64,000 nt of DNA, taken from SZUA-265 sp965651905 (GTDB lineage: Bacteria; Myxococcota_A; Polyangia; Polyangiales; Polyangiaceae). Below the pieces are notes generated by a model. That model was not told the origin of the DNA, did no database searches, and was given only the letters and a program-made list of their open reading frames with translations. The DNA lies in the NCBI GenBank assembly GCA_965651905.1, contig CBFGUG010000010.1, positions 84,910 through 148,909 on the forward strand, in the 5' to 3' direction. Position numbers and translations under genes: made by a program. Below, one piece after another: positions 26,292-35,081 of the stretch. Position 1 is the first letter of the stretch. Each line of letters begins with the position of its first letter.

Positions 26292-27082
26292 GCAGCGCAT
26301 CCTTTCGCCTGCTCTGGCTGGCGTCGATGCTGACGTGCATGTCTGCGACCGTGAGCAACACGGCAAACGCCACCCCGCAATCCTTCGCACGCTGGTCGAA
26401 CGAAAGCGCACTGACGACCTTCGAAGATCGCATGGAGTTCGGAGTGACGTCAGACAGTAGCTGGGCGGTGAGTAAACGCGTCGAGCTGCGGACGCACCCG
26501 CTCGTCAGCTTGATCGCCCCACGACTCAGCGGCAAAGTGCGCTGGCTGGACCACGGCCCCTGGCATGTCAGCAGTGAACACTCGGCGTGGTACCCGACGC
26601 TGCTCTTGGATTTGGTCGCCAAAGAGGGTACGGGCGGGCTGCTGCCTCCCGATGCGCAGGTTCCCCAAGCGCTGATCGTCGGCTCCGACCTGATTGTCAG
26701 TTGGTCCTTCGGGCGCTGGCACTGGCTGACGCTACGCGGAGGTGCCGAAGTCGGTCCGCGCAGCGGCGACGCCACGCTGCTCGACTTTCCGTTCCTGTAC
26801 AATCGAGTGACCGTGCTCAACTCTTCGGTACAGCCCAGCATGGCCTTGGCGGTCACGGGTTCACTCGTGCCGCGGCTAGACTACGAAATCCGCTCGGACT
26901 ACCGCTGGCTCAACCTGACGGAGTTCGACGACACCTACGCGTGGGAGAACGAACTGGACGTCGGCTGGTCGCTGTCGGAACGCTGGCGGATCTCAGTCGG
27001 GGCACGGACTGCGCTCGCGCGCTTTCCGATCGGCGAGCGCTTTCACTGGTTTCCAGTCGTGGACCTGAGGTTCTCGCCATAG
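26288..27082 (+). CDS. Predicted outer-membrane beta-barrel protein, unknown
   Basis: A 264-residue protein starting at GTG 26288, which overlaps the preceding stop (TGTGA). A signal peptide (about 1-28, ending ANA) is followed by alternating hydrophobic/polar strands rich in Trp and Tyr, ending in an aromatic-containing strand (WFPVVDLRFSP). This is the pattern of an outer-membrane barrel. Coupling to the lipoprotein phosphodiesterase suggests they act together at the cell surface. Its last 40 bases overlap the end of the opposite-strand AAA+ gene. No family recognised. Confidence 0.75.
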   Translation: MSSASFRLLWLASMLTCMSATVSNTANATPQSFARWSNESALTTFEDRMEFGVTSDSSWAVSKRVELRTHPLVSLIAPRLSGKVRWLDHGPWHVSSEHSAWYPTLLLDLVAKEGTGGLLPPDAQVPQALIVGSDLIVSWSFGRWHWLTLRGGAEVGPRSGDATLLDFPFLYNRVTVLNSSVQPSMALAVTGSLVPRLDYEIRSDYRWLNLTEFDDTYAWENELDVGWSLSERWRISVGARTALARFPIGERFHWFPVVDLRFSP

Positions 27083-28914
27083 GCGTGGACGCCACTGACG
27101 GGTGCAGGTTGCTCGACGACTCGGCGCTTCCACATACGCGGCTGGATCCCGAGCTTCTTCAGCCGACTTTGCAAGGTCGTCGGCTTGAGTCCAACCAGGT
27201 TGGCCGCGCCGTCGACGCCGTGCAGTTTGCCTGCGGTCAACGTCAGGGCACGTTCGAAATAGCTGCGCTCATTTTCGACGAACGTGGGAAACCCGGCTTG
27301 TTCGCGGTCGACGGGCGGCGGCGCACTCACGGTGCTGGCTACTGGCAGTACATCGACGTCGATTGAGCCCGAGGTGCTCAGCATCGCTGCGCGTTCCAGC
27401 ACGTTCAACAACTCGGAGACGTTGCCCGGCCACTCGTACTCGTCAATCCAACGCTGCGCTTGCGCGGAAATCCGAAGTGTTCGACCGCGACGCGCTTGTT
27501 CCAACACGAACTGCGCCGCGATCACGAGCGCGTCCTGAGGACGCTGTCTGAGCGGAGGCACACGCAGAGGAAACACCGCCAACCGCTCGTACAGTTCAAC
27601 TCTGAATTGTCCCTTGGCCACGGCTTCGTGGAGTTCGCCGCGGCAAGTGGCGAGGAGACGGAAGTCAGCGCGCACCAAACGCTGGTCCCCCGAAAGGAAG
27701 GAGCCCCGTTGCAACAGGTCGAGCAGTTTGTTCTGGAGGGTGAGCGGCAAGTGATCGACGTTGGAGAGCATGACCGTGCCGCGGCCTGCCGCCGCAAGCG
27801 AAGGGTTCGCGGTCCCGTCAGCAACGTCCCCGAAGAGCATGCGTTCGAGATCCCGTGCTGCGTGCCGCGCGCAGTCGATATGCACGAGCGGGGCGCTCGC
27901 GCGCTCGCTCCAGGCAACGATCGCTCGACCCAGCAGGCGCTTGCCCGCGCCCGGCTCACCCATCAGCAGCACGGGCGCGTCGGTTCGCGCGACCTGCCGC
28001 GCGCGCACGACTACCTCACGCATGGCCCCCGAACGAGCTCCTTCCACGACTTCGCCTGGCGGTACGGTCGCCTGATGAGTCGTGAGCGGCGCTCCGAAGT
28101 TGCCAGGCGCTCCGAAGTTACCCGGCGCTCCGAAGTTACCAGTGAGGGACGCAGGTAAGCTGGGGCTAGACGGCAAGAAGGGTGCGCCAACTGCCTCGAT
28201 CGGTAACCCGTACGCTGCAGCGGGTGCTTCGTCAGGGGTGCGCGCACGCGGCGCCCCCGCGTCGAGTGCCAGCGCCGCAATACCAGCGTAGGCCCGAGCC
28301 AGCGTGAGTACGCTGGGGCCAAACACACCTGCGTGAGCGGCGTCGACTACCAGAACTCCGACACAGCGCTCTTGTACGGTCAACGCCAACAGCAAACGTT
28401 GTGCGGGCGTCCACGCGTCGCTGTAGATTCTTGCGAACCCCGACTCCGCAACCAGCTGTCCACGCTCGGAGAGGATGCGAGCAACGTCCGTCGTCGGACC
28501 GCTGGCAGCGATGGCGTCCAAGGTGAAGGGCGTACGCGGGCCGAATGCTGCCACGCGGCGTAGATGCGAGTCTCGATACTCGTAGACGGCCACCAATTCG
28601 TGAGGCAGGCAGCTCGCGAGCCCTGCTAGCGCATCTCGAAGCGCGTGCTGCAGCGTGTGCTCTTGGGCAGGAAGCTGCGCCCGAGTTGCCTGATGGTCGT
28701 GGGAGAATGGCTGGTCGTGGGAGAATGGCTGGTCGTGGGAGAACTGGTGCCCCGAACGCCCATTGGCGCCTTGGGCCGACAGCGCGGGGAGAGTCGTCGT
28801 CGCGACGGGCTCAGGGGTAGTTGAACGAACGGGAGCGGGAGCGTTGGGGGCGGAGGGCGCCAGGGCACCATAAGTCGAATACAGGTCAGCCACGTTGCGA
28901 ACACTGAGCAGCAT
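27043..28914 (-). CDS. bEBP-like AAA+ regulator with degenerate ATPase site
   Basis: A 623-residue protein. The N-terminal 75 residues are low complexity with SHDQPF repeats. A GAF-like sensor (about 85-220) comes next, then a linker with NFGAPG repeats, an AAA+ domain (about 295-520) and a C-terminal Fis-type helix-turn-helix (about 565-605). It is built like NtrC/NorR activators, but key residues are missing: Walker A is GEPGAGKR (319-326), Walker B reads VMLSNVDHL with Ser384-Asn385 in place of Asp-Glu, there is no GAFTGA loop, and the sensor II Arg in WPGNVSEL is Ser500. The putative Arg finger ELYERL is kept. It probably does not activate sigma-54 and may act as a repressor or partner. 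Confidence 0.88.
   Translation of the reverse strand: MLLSVRNVADLYSTYGALAPSAPNAPAPVRSTTPEPVATTTLPALSAQGANGRSGHQFSHDQPFSHDQPFSHDHQATRAQLPAQEHTLQHALRDALAGLASCLPHELVAVYEYRDSHLRRVAAFGPRTPFTLDAIAASGPTTDVARILSERGQLVAESGFARIYSDAWTPAQRLLLALTVQERCVGVLVVDAAHAGVFGPSVLTLARAYAGIAALALDAGAPRARTPDEAPAAAYGLPIEAVGAPFLPSSPSLPASLTGNFGAPGNFGAPGNFGAPLTTHQATVPPGEVVEGARSGAMREVVVRARQVARTDAPVLLMGEPGAGKRLLGRAIVAWSERASAPLVHIDCARHAARDLERMLFGDVADGTANPSLAAAGRGTVMLSNVDHLPLTLQNKLLDLLQRGSFLSGDQRLVRADFRLLATCRGELHEAVAKGQFRVELYERLAVFPLRVPPLRQRPQDALVIAAQFVLEQARRGRTLRISAQAQRWIDEYEWPGNVSELLNVLERAAMLSTSGSIDVDVLPVASTVSAPPPVDREQAGFPTFVENERSYFERALTLTAGKLHGVDGAANLVGLKPTTLQSRLKKLGIQPRMWKRRVVEQPAPVSGVHAYGENLRSTTGNQ
28088..28141. repeat. 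Three 18-base coding repeats in the AAA+ regulator linker
   Basis: Three direct copies of GGCGCTCCGAAGTTACCC with single-base differences encode GNFGAP units on the minus strand, just before the AAA+ domain. Confidence 0.9.
28694..28747. repeat. Three 18-base coding repeats in the AAA+ regulator N-terminus
   Basis: Two identical and one slightly changed copy of TGGTCGTGGGAGAATGGC encode SHDQPF units on the minus strand. The histidine-rich product could in principle bind metal. Confidence 0.9.
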
Positions 28915-29063
28915 TCATGCCAACGGTTCGGTGCACACCATCACGTAATTTCAAACACTTGACTCTCGTGAGCTGCAGAACCGAAATCTCGTTTTCAAAT
29001 CTGAACGCCATTTCGTTGACGGGAAAGCGTCACTTCACTTGACGACGTTGTTTCACCGACGCT

Positions 29064-30659
29064 TCACAGGCGCCATTCGCCGCCAAGTCCAATCAATGGT
29101 CCGCCTACGGATTCCGTCGAGCACTCGAAGCTGAAGGCGTCGGCGCCTGTCGCGCAGTAGTCCTGAAAGATGGCGGCTCCGCCGATGCTGACCTCCAGAA
29201 AAAACGAGCCTCTGCCGCCGTTCCCATCGAGCAGGTTGCGAATCGCCACCTCGCCGTAGCCGTAGCCGCTGTCGTTACCCCCGCCCCGCAAGATCAACCA
29301 AGCCTCACGCGACACAGAGATTTGCCCCTGCATTTCGAGCCCCGCGAACTGCGTCTCACTGCGAAACACCACGGCGTGAGTTCGGCTCGTGAGATGCAAG
29401 CCATCGACCGCCCCCAAGCGCAAGAGCTGAGTCAGGCTCAATCCCGCTCCCTTGTCGGAGCGACCGTTCGTGTCGTTCACCGATTGCGCGCCCACGCCCA
29501 GCCCCGCCGAAAATGCCCAGCTATCATACGCACCATAGACATGCGCCCCCCAGGTTGACACGGTCGCTGCTTCACTGGCGCCGGCAACCCCAATCGGACC
29601 CGAGCGAGCGCCCACGTGAAAGTGCTGAGTTCGATACCCCGCTTCCAGCTCTGCGAGCGCGCCGCCACCAAACGCTCCCAGACTCAACATGGGTCGAGCC
29701 ATGCCACGAATCTCCCAGAGACCCGTGACACGTTCGGGCGCAACCCGACTCGCAGTGACGGGCTGGTCCGTCAGGCGTGCGGTGTCGCCCACTCGAACGC
29801 TCTCGTTCACTCCAACGCGGACCCTTGCGCTGCCTTCATCCAGATCGACCACCCTGCCGACGAGGACCGAGGGTCGTCCCTCGTCGCTCGCTTGATCCGC
29901 CGTGGGCTTGGACAACGCAACCCTCGCCCCCAGCTCGAGTCCCGCGTTCTCGCCGATGTTGATGTTCGCTTCCAGGCGATTGACGGACGTCACCTCTCCG
30001 ATCACCACGATCGGCGAATCAACCAGCTCGCGCGCTGACGGTGGTACCTGCTCCGAGCGTCGCACGCGAGGGGGCACGCGATCTCGAGGCTGTTTTTCGG
30101 ACGCGGGACTGCGCACGACTTCGTCCGCACGCGCAATGACCACAGCACGCTCTTGCGTGATTCGTGCCCAGACGCGGCCATCTTGCAGGAAGAAACCCGT
30201 GACCTCCCCCTCCACGCGGCGCGCTTCAGTCGGGATGAGTCCATCGCCACTGCGCTGGAAGACCAAGTAGCCCTTGGGCCCGCAGGCTACCCAGATTCGC
30301 CCCGCAGACGACCACACGCCCAGCGGACGACAGTCCTGCGCGGGGTGGGTTTGGAGGTAACGCTCGACTTCCGCGTAGTCGGTGGATGCGCGCTCGTCGA
30401 CTGTCTTTGGTTCGATCGTACCGTCGCGTCCGTCGGGCGCAGGCTCCGCCCCTGAGTCCGCCGAGTGTTCTGGCGGCGCGTCAGCTGGCAGCTGCGCCGC
30501 TGGCACCTCTGGCACGCTTCGAGGGGTGGTCTGCGCCATCGTGTGTTCGACGCAAAGCGTGCAGGCGAAACTCGCTACAATCGTGGTGAGACACTGCGTC
30601 GCCCGCGGATGGGGTCTGAGTCGTGCAGCGAGGAGGTGAGAAAGCTTCATCGGCGACAT
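29064..30659 (-). CDS. Secreted protein, probable outer-membrane, unknown
   Basis: Up to 531 residues; ATG 30650 (MKLSHLLAARLRP) is as likely as 30659. A long signal sequence ends around EHTMAQTT. A Pro/Glu-rich stretch follows, then a region near 215-300 of short beta repeats (VIGEVTSVNRLEANINIGEN; VLVGRVVDLDEGSARVRVGV) that look like two barrel-type modules. The C-terminal 200 residues are glycine-rich, alternating and end in LIGLGGEWRL, a typical outer-membrane barrel ending. It is encoded upstream of the AAA+ regulator on the same strand with 149 bases between, so it is probably a separate unit. No family recognised. Confidence 0.7.
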   Translation of the reverse strand: MSPMKLSHLLAARLRPHPRATQCLTTIVASFACTLCVEHTMAQTTPRSVPEVPAAQLPADAPPEHSADSGAEPAPDGRDGTIEPKTVDERASTDYAEVERYLQTHPAQDCRPLGVWSSAGRIWVACGPKGYLVFQRSGDGLIPTEARRVEGEVTGFFLQDGRVWARITQERAVVIARADEVVRSPASEKQPRDRVPPRVRRSEQVPPSARELVDSPIVVIGEVTSVNRLEANINIGENAGLELGARVALSKPTADQASDEGRPSVLVGRVVDLDEGSARVRVGVNESVRVGDTARLTDQPVTASRVAPERVTGLWEIRGMARPMLSLGAFGGGALAELEAGYRTQHFHVGARSGPIGVAGASEAATVSTWGAHVYGAYDSWAFSAGLGVGAQSVNDTNGRSDKGAGLSLTQLLRLGAVDGLHLTSRTHAVVFRSETQFAGLEMQGQISVSREAWLILRGGGNDSGYGYGEVAIRNLLDGNGGRGSFFLEVSIGGAAIFQDYCATGADAFSFECSTESVGGPLIGLGGEWRL

Positions 30660-30812
30660 ATCTAGCGTCCGTCATAATACGTTCTTCGCCTAGAGTCGCC
30701 GTCTGTTCAGCCAGAACCACGCTCGGCGAGCGACGCGGCGCGCCCAGCGCGCTTGCCAGGGGACCAGGAGCGCTTCCTGCGCTATCATGCTCGTCTACGA
30801 CGAGGTGCACGC

Positions 30813-32771
30813 ATGAGACGAACGAGACCAATACCGAACGCGCTCTTCATGGGATGCACGTTGACAGCTGCAGGCTGCAACGCGTTCGACCCTGCACCTG
30901 ACGCGGCCGACCGCACTGTACTCGTGGTTCCCGAGGATGCCCGCGAGCCACACGTCGCAGCCAGCGCGCCGCTGCCTGTCTCTGGAGGCACGTTGCTCAG
31001 CCTGGGAGCAGGCAACCCGCTGGCGGCGGCGGATCCCAGCCGAGATCGCATCAGCTTCGTCGGCTCCACAGGTGTCGGCCATGTCGAACTGGAACGTGGT
31101 AGCGAGCCTGGGCGCTTGGCAGACATGGGGCAAGGGCGCGTCGCAGCCGTGCTGCGCGGCTCGGGTGAAGTGCTGGCCTTGGACTCGGACTCGAGGCAAA
31201 CCCTCTGGCGACAAACGACGTGTGCCGCGCCACGCGGCGTTGCGTATTCGTCCACTGACGACGCACTTCACGTGGCGTGCGTCGATGGCACACTCACGAC
31301 TCTTGCGGCAGACGACGGCAGTGTCGTCGAGCAGTTGCAGCTCGATAGCGATCTACGCGACGTCGTGGTCGCGGACGGTGGAATCTACGTCAGCCGCTTC
31401 CGCGCGGCGGAAGTACTGTTCGTCTATGAGGGTCAGCTCGAACGACGGATACCGCTACCAGACGTGACGTTCGCCGATCCGAACAGTGGAGTGCGGCGTG
31501 AGATGAAGCCCACGGTCGCCTGGAAAATGCTCGCGTCCCCCACCACTGGTGTCACCGTAGTGCATCAGCGCGCCACCACGGACCCCGTCGCAACTGAGCC
31601 GAACGAAGCGGACGACGAGGATTCGGCAGCTTCGTCATTGGCCGCCAATCCTTACGGTGGTGGGCCGATGGGCAGCGGCTGTGACAGCATCGTGCAGCCT
31701 GCCCTGAGCGTCGTGCAGGTGGACGGAAGTGTTCGCACGTCCCACGCCATGAGCCGGATGACGCTGGTCGTAGATCTGGCCTACTTACCCGACGGCGAGC
31801 ACCTCGTCGTCGCCAACGCTGGCCCATCGGACCCTGACTCACCTCTGCCCTCGATTCAAACCCTCGGCCCCGACGGCGATCGCGCCAGTCCTGGAATTGG
31901 CAGACGGTTCGGCGCTGGTGCCGGGTTGTTCTCCTCCTCGGAACTGTTCGTCGACGCCTCGAGCACCAAGGCCACCATCTCTTGTGTGTTCGATGGGCAG
32001 TTCGGAGACGATGCTGCCCGCACGGCAGTGGCGTTACATGGGCAAGAGCTGGTCACCCAACAGGCACTCGACGCACAACTGACGGCGTTCCAAGTGTCGG
32101 AGCTGCGCACGAGAAGTCCGCGCGTCACGCGCTTGGGTGGCGCGCCGCTGCGCGACACGGGGCACGACCTCTTCCACCTCGACACGGGGTCCGGAATCTC
32201 CTGTGCGTCCTGTCATCCCGAAGGAACCGACGACGGCCACGTCTGGGTGTTCGAAGGCCTCGGGCCGCGGCGCACCCAAAACTTGGCTGTGCCGTTGGCT
32301 GACACCGCGCCCTATCACTGGGATGGCGAGCTGGAGTCTGTTTCGTCCTTGATGGACGAGGTGTTCGTCAAGCGTATGGGGGGTGTCTTTCAAAGCAAAG
32401 CCCGTCTCGACGCCTTGGAACGTTGGCTTTTCGTTGCTCCTCAGCCTGTTCGCACACGGATCGCCACCGACGGCGCGGTAACCCGCGGGCAAACACTCTT
32501 CGAGTCGACCGAAGTAGGGTGCAGCAGCTGTCATTCGGGAGCAGCCCTGACCAACAACACGAGCCACGACGTGGGCACGGGCGAAAGTTTACAAGTGCCG
32601 TCGCTCGTGGGTATCAGCAGCCACCCGCCGTACATGCACGATGGTTGCGCTGAAACCCTCGCCGAACGCTTCGAAGATCCGGAGTGCGGCGGCGGTGACG
32701 CCCATGGCAAGACCTCTCAGCTCGACGCGGAGCAGCTGAGTGACCTCGTGGCGTACCTCGAGTCGCTCTGA
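30813..32771 (+). CDS. Diheme c-type cytochrome lipoprotein (MauG/CcpA-like C-terminus)
   Basis: About 652 residues from ATG 30813 (MRRTRPIPN); a lipobox TAAGC follows. Residues 60-430 form a beta-propeller-like region without clear repeats. Two heme c sites are present, CASCH at 464-468 and CSSCH at 570-574. The segment VPSLVGISSHPPYMHDGC is typical of the diheme cytochrome c peroxidase/MauG C-terminal domain. It is exported and lipid-anchored, so it is probably periplasmic or on the surface. Whether it is a peroxidase or only transfers electrons cannot be told. It is encoded alone. Confidence 0.85.
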   Translation: MRRTRPIPNALFMGCTLTAAGCNAFDPAPDAADRTVLVVPEDAREPHVAASAPLPVSGGTLLSLGAGNPLAAADPSRDRISFVGSTGVGHVELERGSEPGRLADMGQGRVAAVLRGSGEVLALDSDSRQTLWRQTTCAAPRGVAYSSTDDALHVACVDGTLTTLAADDGSVVEQLQLDSDLRDVVVADGGIYVSRFRAAEVLFVYEGQLERRIPLPDVTFADPNSGVRREMKPTVAWKMLASPTTGVTVVHQRATTDPVATEPNEADDEDSAASSLAANPYGGGPMGSGCDSIVQPALSVVQVDGSVRTSHAMSRMTLVVDLAYLPDGEHLVVANAGPSDPDSPLPSIQTLGPDGDRASPGIGRRFGAGAGLFSSSELFVDASSTKATISCVFDGQFGDDAARTAVALHGQELVTQQALDAQLTAFQVSELRTRSPRVTRLGGAPLRDTGHDLFHLDTGSGISCASCHPEGTDDGHVWVFEGLGPRRTQNLAVPLADTAPYHWDGELESVSSLMDEVFVKRMGGVFQSKARLDALERWLFVAPQPVRTRIATDGAVTRGQTLFESTEVGCSSCHSGAALTNNTSHDVGTGESLQVPSLVGISSHPPYMHDGCAETLAERFEDPECGGGDAHGKTSQLDAEQLSDLVAYLESL

Positions 32772-32810
32772 TTAGCGCTTGACGGAAATTCCCCCGCACT
32801 CGGAGCGCGC

Positions 32811-33461
32811 TCAGTCGATGCGCGTGCCGCTCCACACTTGTTCGAGCATGAACGTCGCGCCGCGCTCGGCGAACCTCGGTTCGTGCTCGAGGATGTCGCG
32901 CTCGGCGTGCTTGTCCAAGCTGAAACACCCTGCCGCCGCCTCTCGCAACTCCGTCTCTGGAATCGAGAACGGTGGCCCCGAACCGATGTCGTGCGCGAAA
33001 TTGACCAACATCAGGCGAGCACCTGGAGCACTGAGCGCGCGAAGTTGACGAAAGTATTCTGCGCGACGCTCGGGAGCGATCGCCACGAGTGCGGCGCGGT
33101 CGTAGATGCCCGCGCACCGCGGGATCACTTCGGGACTCAAGCGAAAGAAGTCCGCGCGATAGAGCTCGAGCCCAGCGACTGAGTGACGCTCCGCGGACGG
33201 TAGCGTGGTAACCTGGGGCGACTCCTGCAGCGCCACAAAGAACTCCTCGACAGCCTCGCGGACGAACTCGACCCCTCGAACCACGTGTCCGCGCTCAGCT
33301 AACCAAACCAAGTCGAGGGACTTGCCGCACAGCGGCACCAATACAGAGTCGACGCCGCCCATCAGCTCATCCCAGTACTTGGGGAGATTGGGGTTGACCC
33401 TGTCGAGGTGGAAACCGATCTGCCCGGCCTGCCAACGCGAGGCCCAAAACGAATGCTCCAT
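32811..33461 (-). CDS. tpm: Thiopurine S-methyltransferase
   Basis: A 216-residue SAM-dependent methyltransferase. I chose ATG 33461 because it gives MEHSFWASRWQAGQIGFH, the typical bacterial TPMT N-terminus, and a length close to the usual 218; the frame is open 60 bases further. SAM-binding motifs are VLVPLCGKSLDLVWLAERGH and GVEFVREAVEEFF; IYDRAALVAIAPERRAEY is also typical. Bacterial TPMT methylates selenium, tellurium and thiol compounds and confers tellurite resistance in some species. It is divergent from alkB with 76 bases between, so the two may share control. Confidence 0.92.
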   Translation of the reverse strand: MEHSFWASRWQAGQIGFHLDRVNPNLPKYWDELMGGVDSVLVPLCGKSLDLVWLAERGHVVRGVEFVREAVEEFFVALQESPQVTTLPSAERHSVAGLELYRADFFRLSPEVIPRCAGIYDRAALVAIAPERRAEYFRQLRALSAPGARLMLVNFAHDIGSGPPFSIPETELREAAAGCFSLDKHAERDILEHEPRFAERGATFMLEQVWSGTRID

Positions 33462-33503
33462 GCCAAGGCTATGGGCGTTAGGCAGGGCAGATGTCCAGCG
33501 GTC

Positions 33504-33531
33504 TTGATACTGCTCATTCATTCAGTATACT
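33504..33531 (+). promoter_or_regulatory. Sigma-70-type promoter for alkB
   Basis: TTGATA (33504-33509), a 16-base spacer and TATACT (33526-33531) give a near-consensus promoter. The -10 box lies in the 8-base palindrome AGTATACT. Only 6 bases separate it from the GTG start of alkB, so the transcript would begin at or next to the start codon and lack a leader. Confidence 0.65.
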
Positions 33532-33537
33532 GACCGA

Positions 33538-34224
33538 GTGCAGCTGGCGTTGTTCGACTCCCCGGGTGAGCAAGCGATGCGCTTCGAGCGCGCGTCGCGT
33601 ATCGAGCTCAGCGCGCGCGCCTGGCTCGAGTTCGTGCCCGACTGCGTCACTGGCCATGAAGCCTTGTTCGACGAGCTAGCACGAGCACCGATTTGGACCC
33701 GCGAGCGGACTCGAATGTACGAGCGCACGCTCGACGTGCCGCGCCTCCTCGGCAACCCAACGCCCACGATGGCTGCCGCACCGTGGATCGCTCGCGCGGG
33801 TCGACTGCTCTCGGAGCGCTACGACCGAACGTTGCACTCGGTTTCCCTCGCCTACTACCGCGACGGGCGCGATAGCGTAGCCATGCATGGGGACAAAGTC
33901 GGCGCACTGCGTGATGACACGGTCATTGCGATCGTGTCGCTGGGCTGGCCGCGTAGTTTTCTGCTCAAACCCGCCCGCGGCGGCGAGTCCCTGCGCTTTC
34001 GCTTGGGCCGTGGCGATCTGCTGGTGATGGGCGGAAGCTGCCAGCGGGACTGGCTTCACGGCGTGCCCAAGTGCAAGCGTGCAAAAGAACGGATCAGCGT
34101 GATGTTCCGTGAAGTTGCGTCCGTGCCAGTCACAGCCAGTCCAATCTCGGCCAACGAAGCTGCAGCCAGGTTGGAGGTGTCGCGCGCGGGCTTCCCCGGT
34201 TCCAACCGACGTTTCGCCGGTTGA
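33538..34224 (+). CDS. alkB: AlkB-type 2-oxoglutarate/Fe(II) dioxygenase
   Basis: A 228-residue protein from GTG 33538. Fe(II) ligands are H117 and D119 in VAMHGDKV and H174 in DWLHGVPK. The 2-oxoglutarate-binding Arg lies in RISVMFR. The block LLVMGGSCQRDWLHGVP and YYRDGRDSVA closely match the AlkB group common in actinobacteria and myxobacteria. It should remove alkyl damage from DNA or RNA bases by oxidative demethylation. No ribosome binding site is seen before the start; the upstream promoter suggests a leaderless mRNA. Confidence 0.92.
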   Translation: MQLALFDSPGEQAMRFERASRIELSARAWLEFVPDCVTGHEALFDELARAPIWTRERTRMYERTLDVPRLLGNPTPTMAAAPWIARAGRLLSERYDRTLHSVSLAYYRDGRDSVAMHGDKVGALRDDTVIAIVSLGWPRSFLLKPARGGESLRFRLGRGDLLVMGGSCQRDWLHGVPKCKRAKERISVMFREVASVPVTASPISANEAAARLEVSRAGFPGSNRRFAG

Positions 34225-34353
34225 GCGGCGCTCCTGCCGAACGCCCCGCTCACACTCGACCACCTTCACACGCGGTTTCGACACGCTCACGCCTGGGCTG
34301 GCGCGATACATTTGCCCGAACTGCGGTCAGAATGCCAAGCTCGTGGTCCGTAC

Positions 34354-35061
34354 ATGCAACCAGTGAACGCGCGAGCCGCCATCGTGAAATTCGCCAGATT
34401 CGCATTTCCCAGTGCCGAAGTCGCAACGCCCCCGGGCACGCGCGCCAAGCGCCGTAACCTGTGCTCGTTCGGCGCGGCGTTGTTCAGCTTCGGGCTGCTA
34501 CTCGGCTGCAAAGCTTCCGTTCAGGGAGAGGCTAACGCGGGACAAACCAAAGCAGAAGCCAAGGCCCAAGCGTTCTCGGATCTGAGCGAAAAGGGCGTCG
34601 AAGGGGACGGCATCAACGACTTCGCGATCACCCCCGAGGAAATCAGTGAGGAAGGTGCGTTGCTCGGCGCGCGGCATGATGTGTTCATTCAGGGCGCACA
34701 GCCGCAAGTTTGCAAGTGCCTGTCGGCCGTAGCAACCCAACCCAGCGACGCCCGAATCGGCTGGGAAACGAAAAAGCCAGAGATCGATTCGACCACCCAG
34801 ATGGTGATCGCGTTTCAGTCGCTAACCTGCCCAGGCGCGGGTAGTGACAGCTTGGGCGCTGCCTACCGCGGCTACGAGAAGTCTGAGAAGGACGTGATCG
34901 TTATGATCGAGGCGGCCAAACCCGGCCGCCCCGCGATCCGAGGAGCACTGATTCCACGTCCGAAGGTGGGTGGCAAACTGCTCGTCAAGCCCGTGCCCGC
35001 TACGTTACCCTGGGGGCATCACCCCAAGGGCGGCTCGGGCTTGTGCAGCGTACCGTTCTGA
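34354..35061 (+). CDS. Lipoprotein, unknown
   Basis: About 235 residues from ATG 34354 (MQPVNARAAIVKF); the frame is open 42 bases further upstream. A signal sequence beginning around residue 33 (RRNLCSFGAALFSFGLLLGC) ends in a lipobox LLLGC. The mature part has paired cysteines (VCKCLSA, and TCPGAGSD) and a C-terminal Pro/Gly-rich end. No family recognised. It converges on glyA with 20 bases between the stops. Confidence 0.75.
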   Translation: MQPVNARAAIVKFARFAFPSAEVATPPGTRAKRRNLCSFGAALFSFGLLLGCKASVQGEANAGQTKAEAKAQAFSDLSEKGVEGDGINDFAITPEEISEEGALLGARHDVFIQGAQPQVCKCLSAVATQPSDARIGWETKKPEIDSTTQMVIAFQSLTCPGAGSDSLGAAYRGYEKSEKDVIVMIEAAKPGRPAIRGALIPRPKVGGKLLVKPVPATLPWGHHPKGGSGLCSVPF

Positions 35062-35081
35062 GCACGCAGTGGGTTGAGACT

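Noticed and set aside
27043..28914. Functional sigma-54 activator
   Set aside because: No GAFTGA loop and no Walker B acidic pair, so sigma-54 activation is unlikely.
34300..34366. Short frame ending in a C-x-x-C stretch (RYICPNCGQNAKLV) just upstream of the lipoprotein
   Set aside because: It resembles half of a zinc ribbon but has no start codon with a ribosome binding site and only one C-x-x-C pair. It overlaps the 5' end of the lipoprotein gene. Chance is the simpler explanation.
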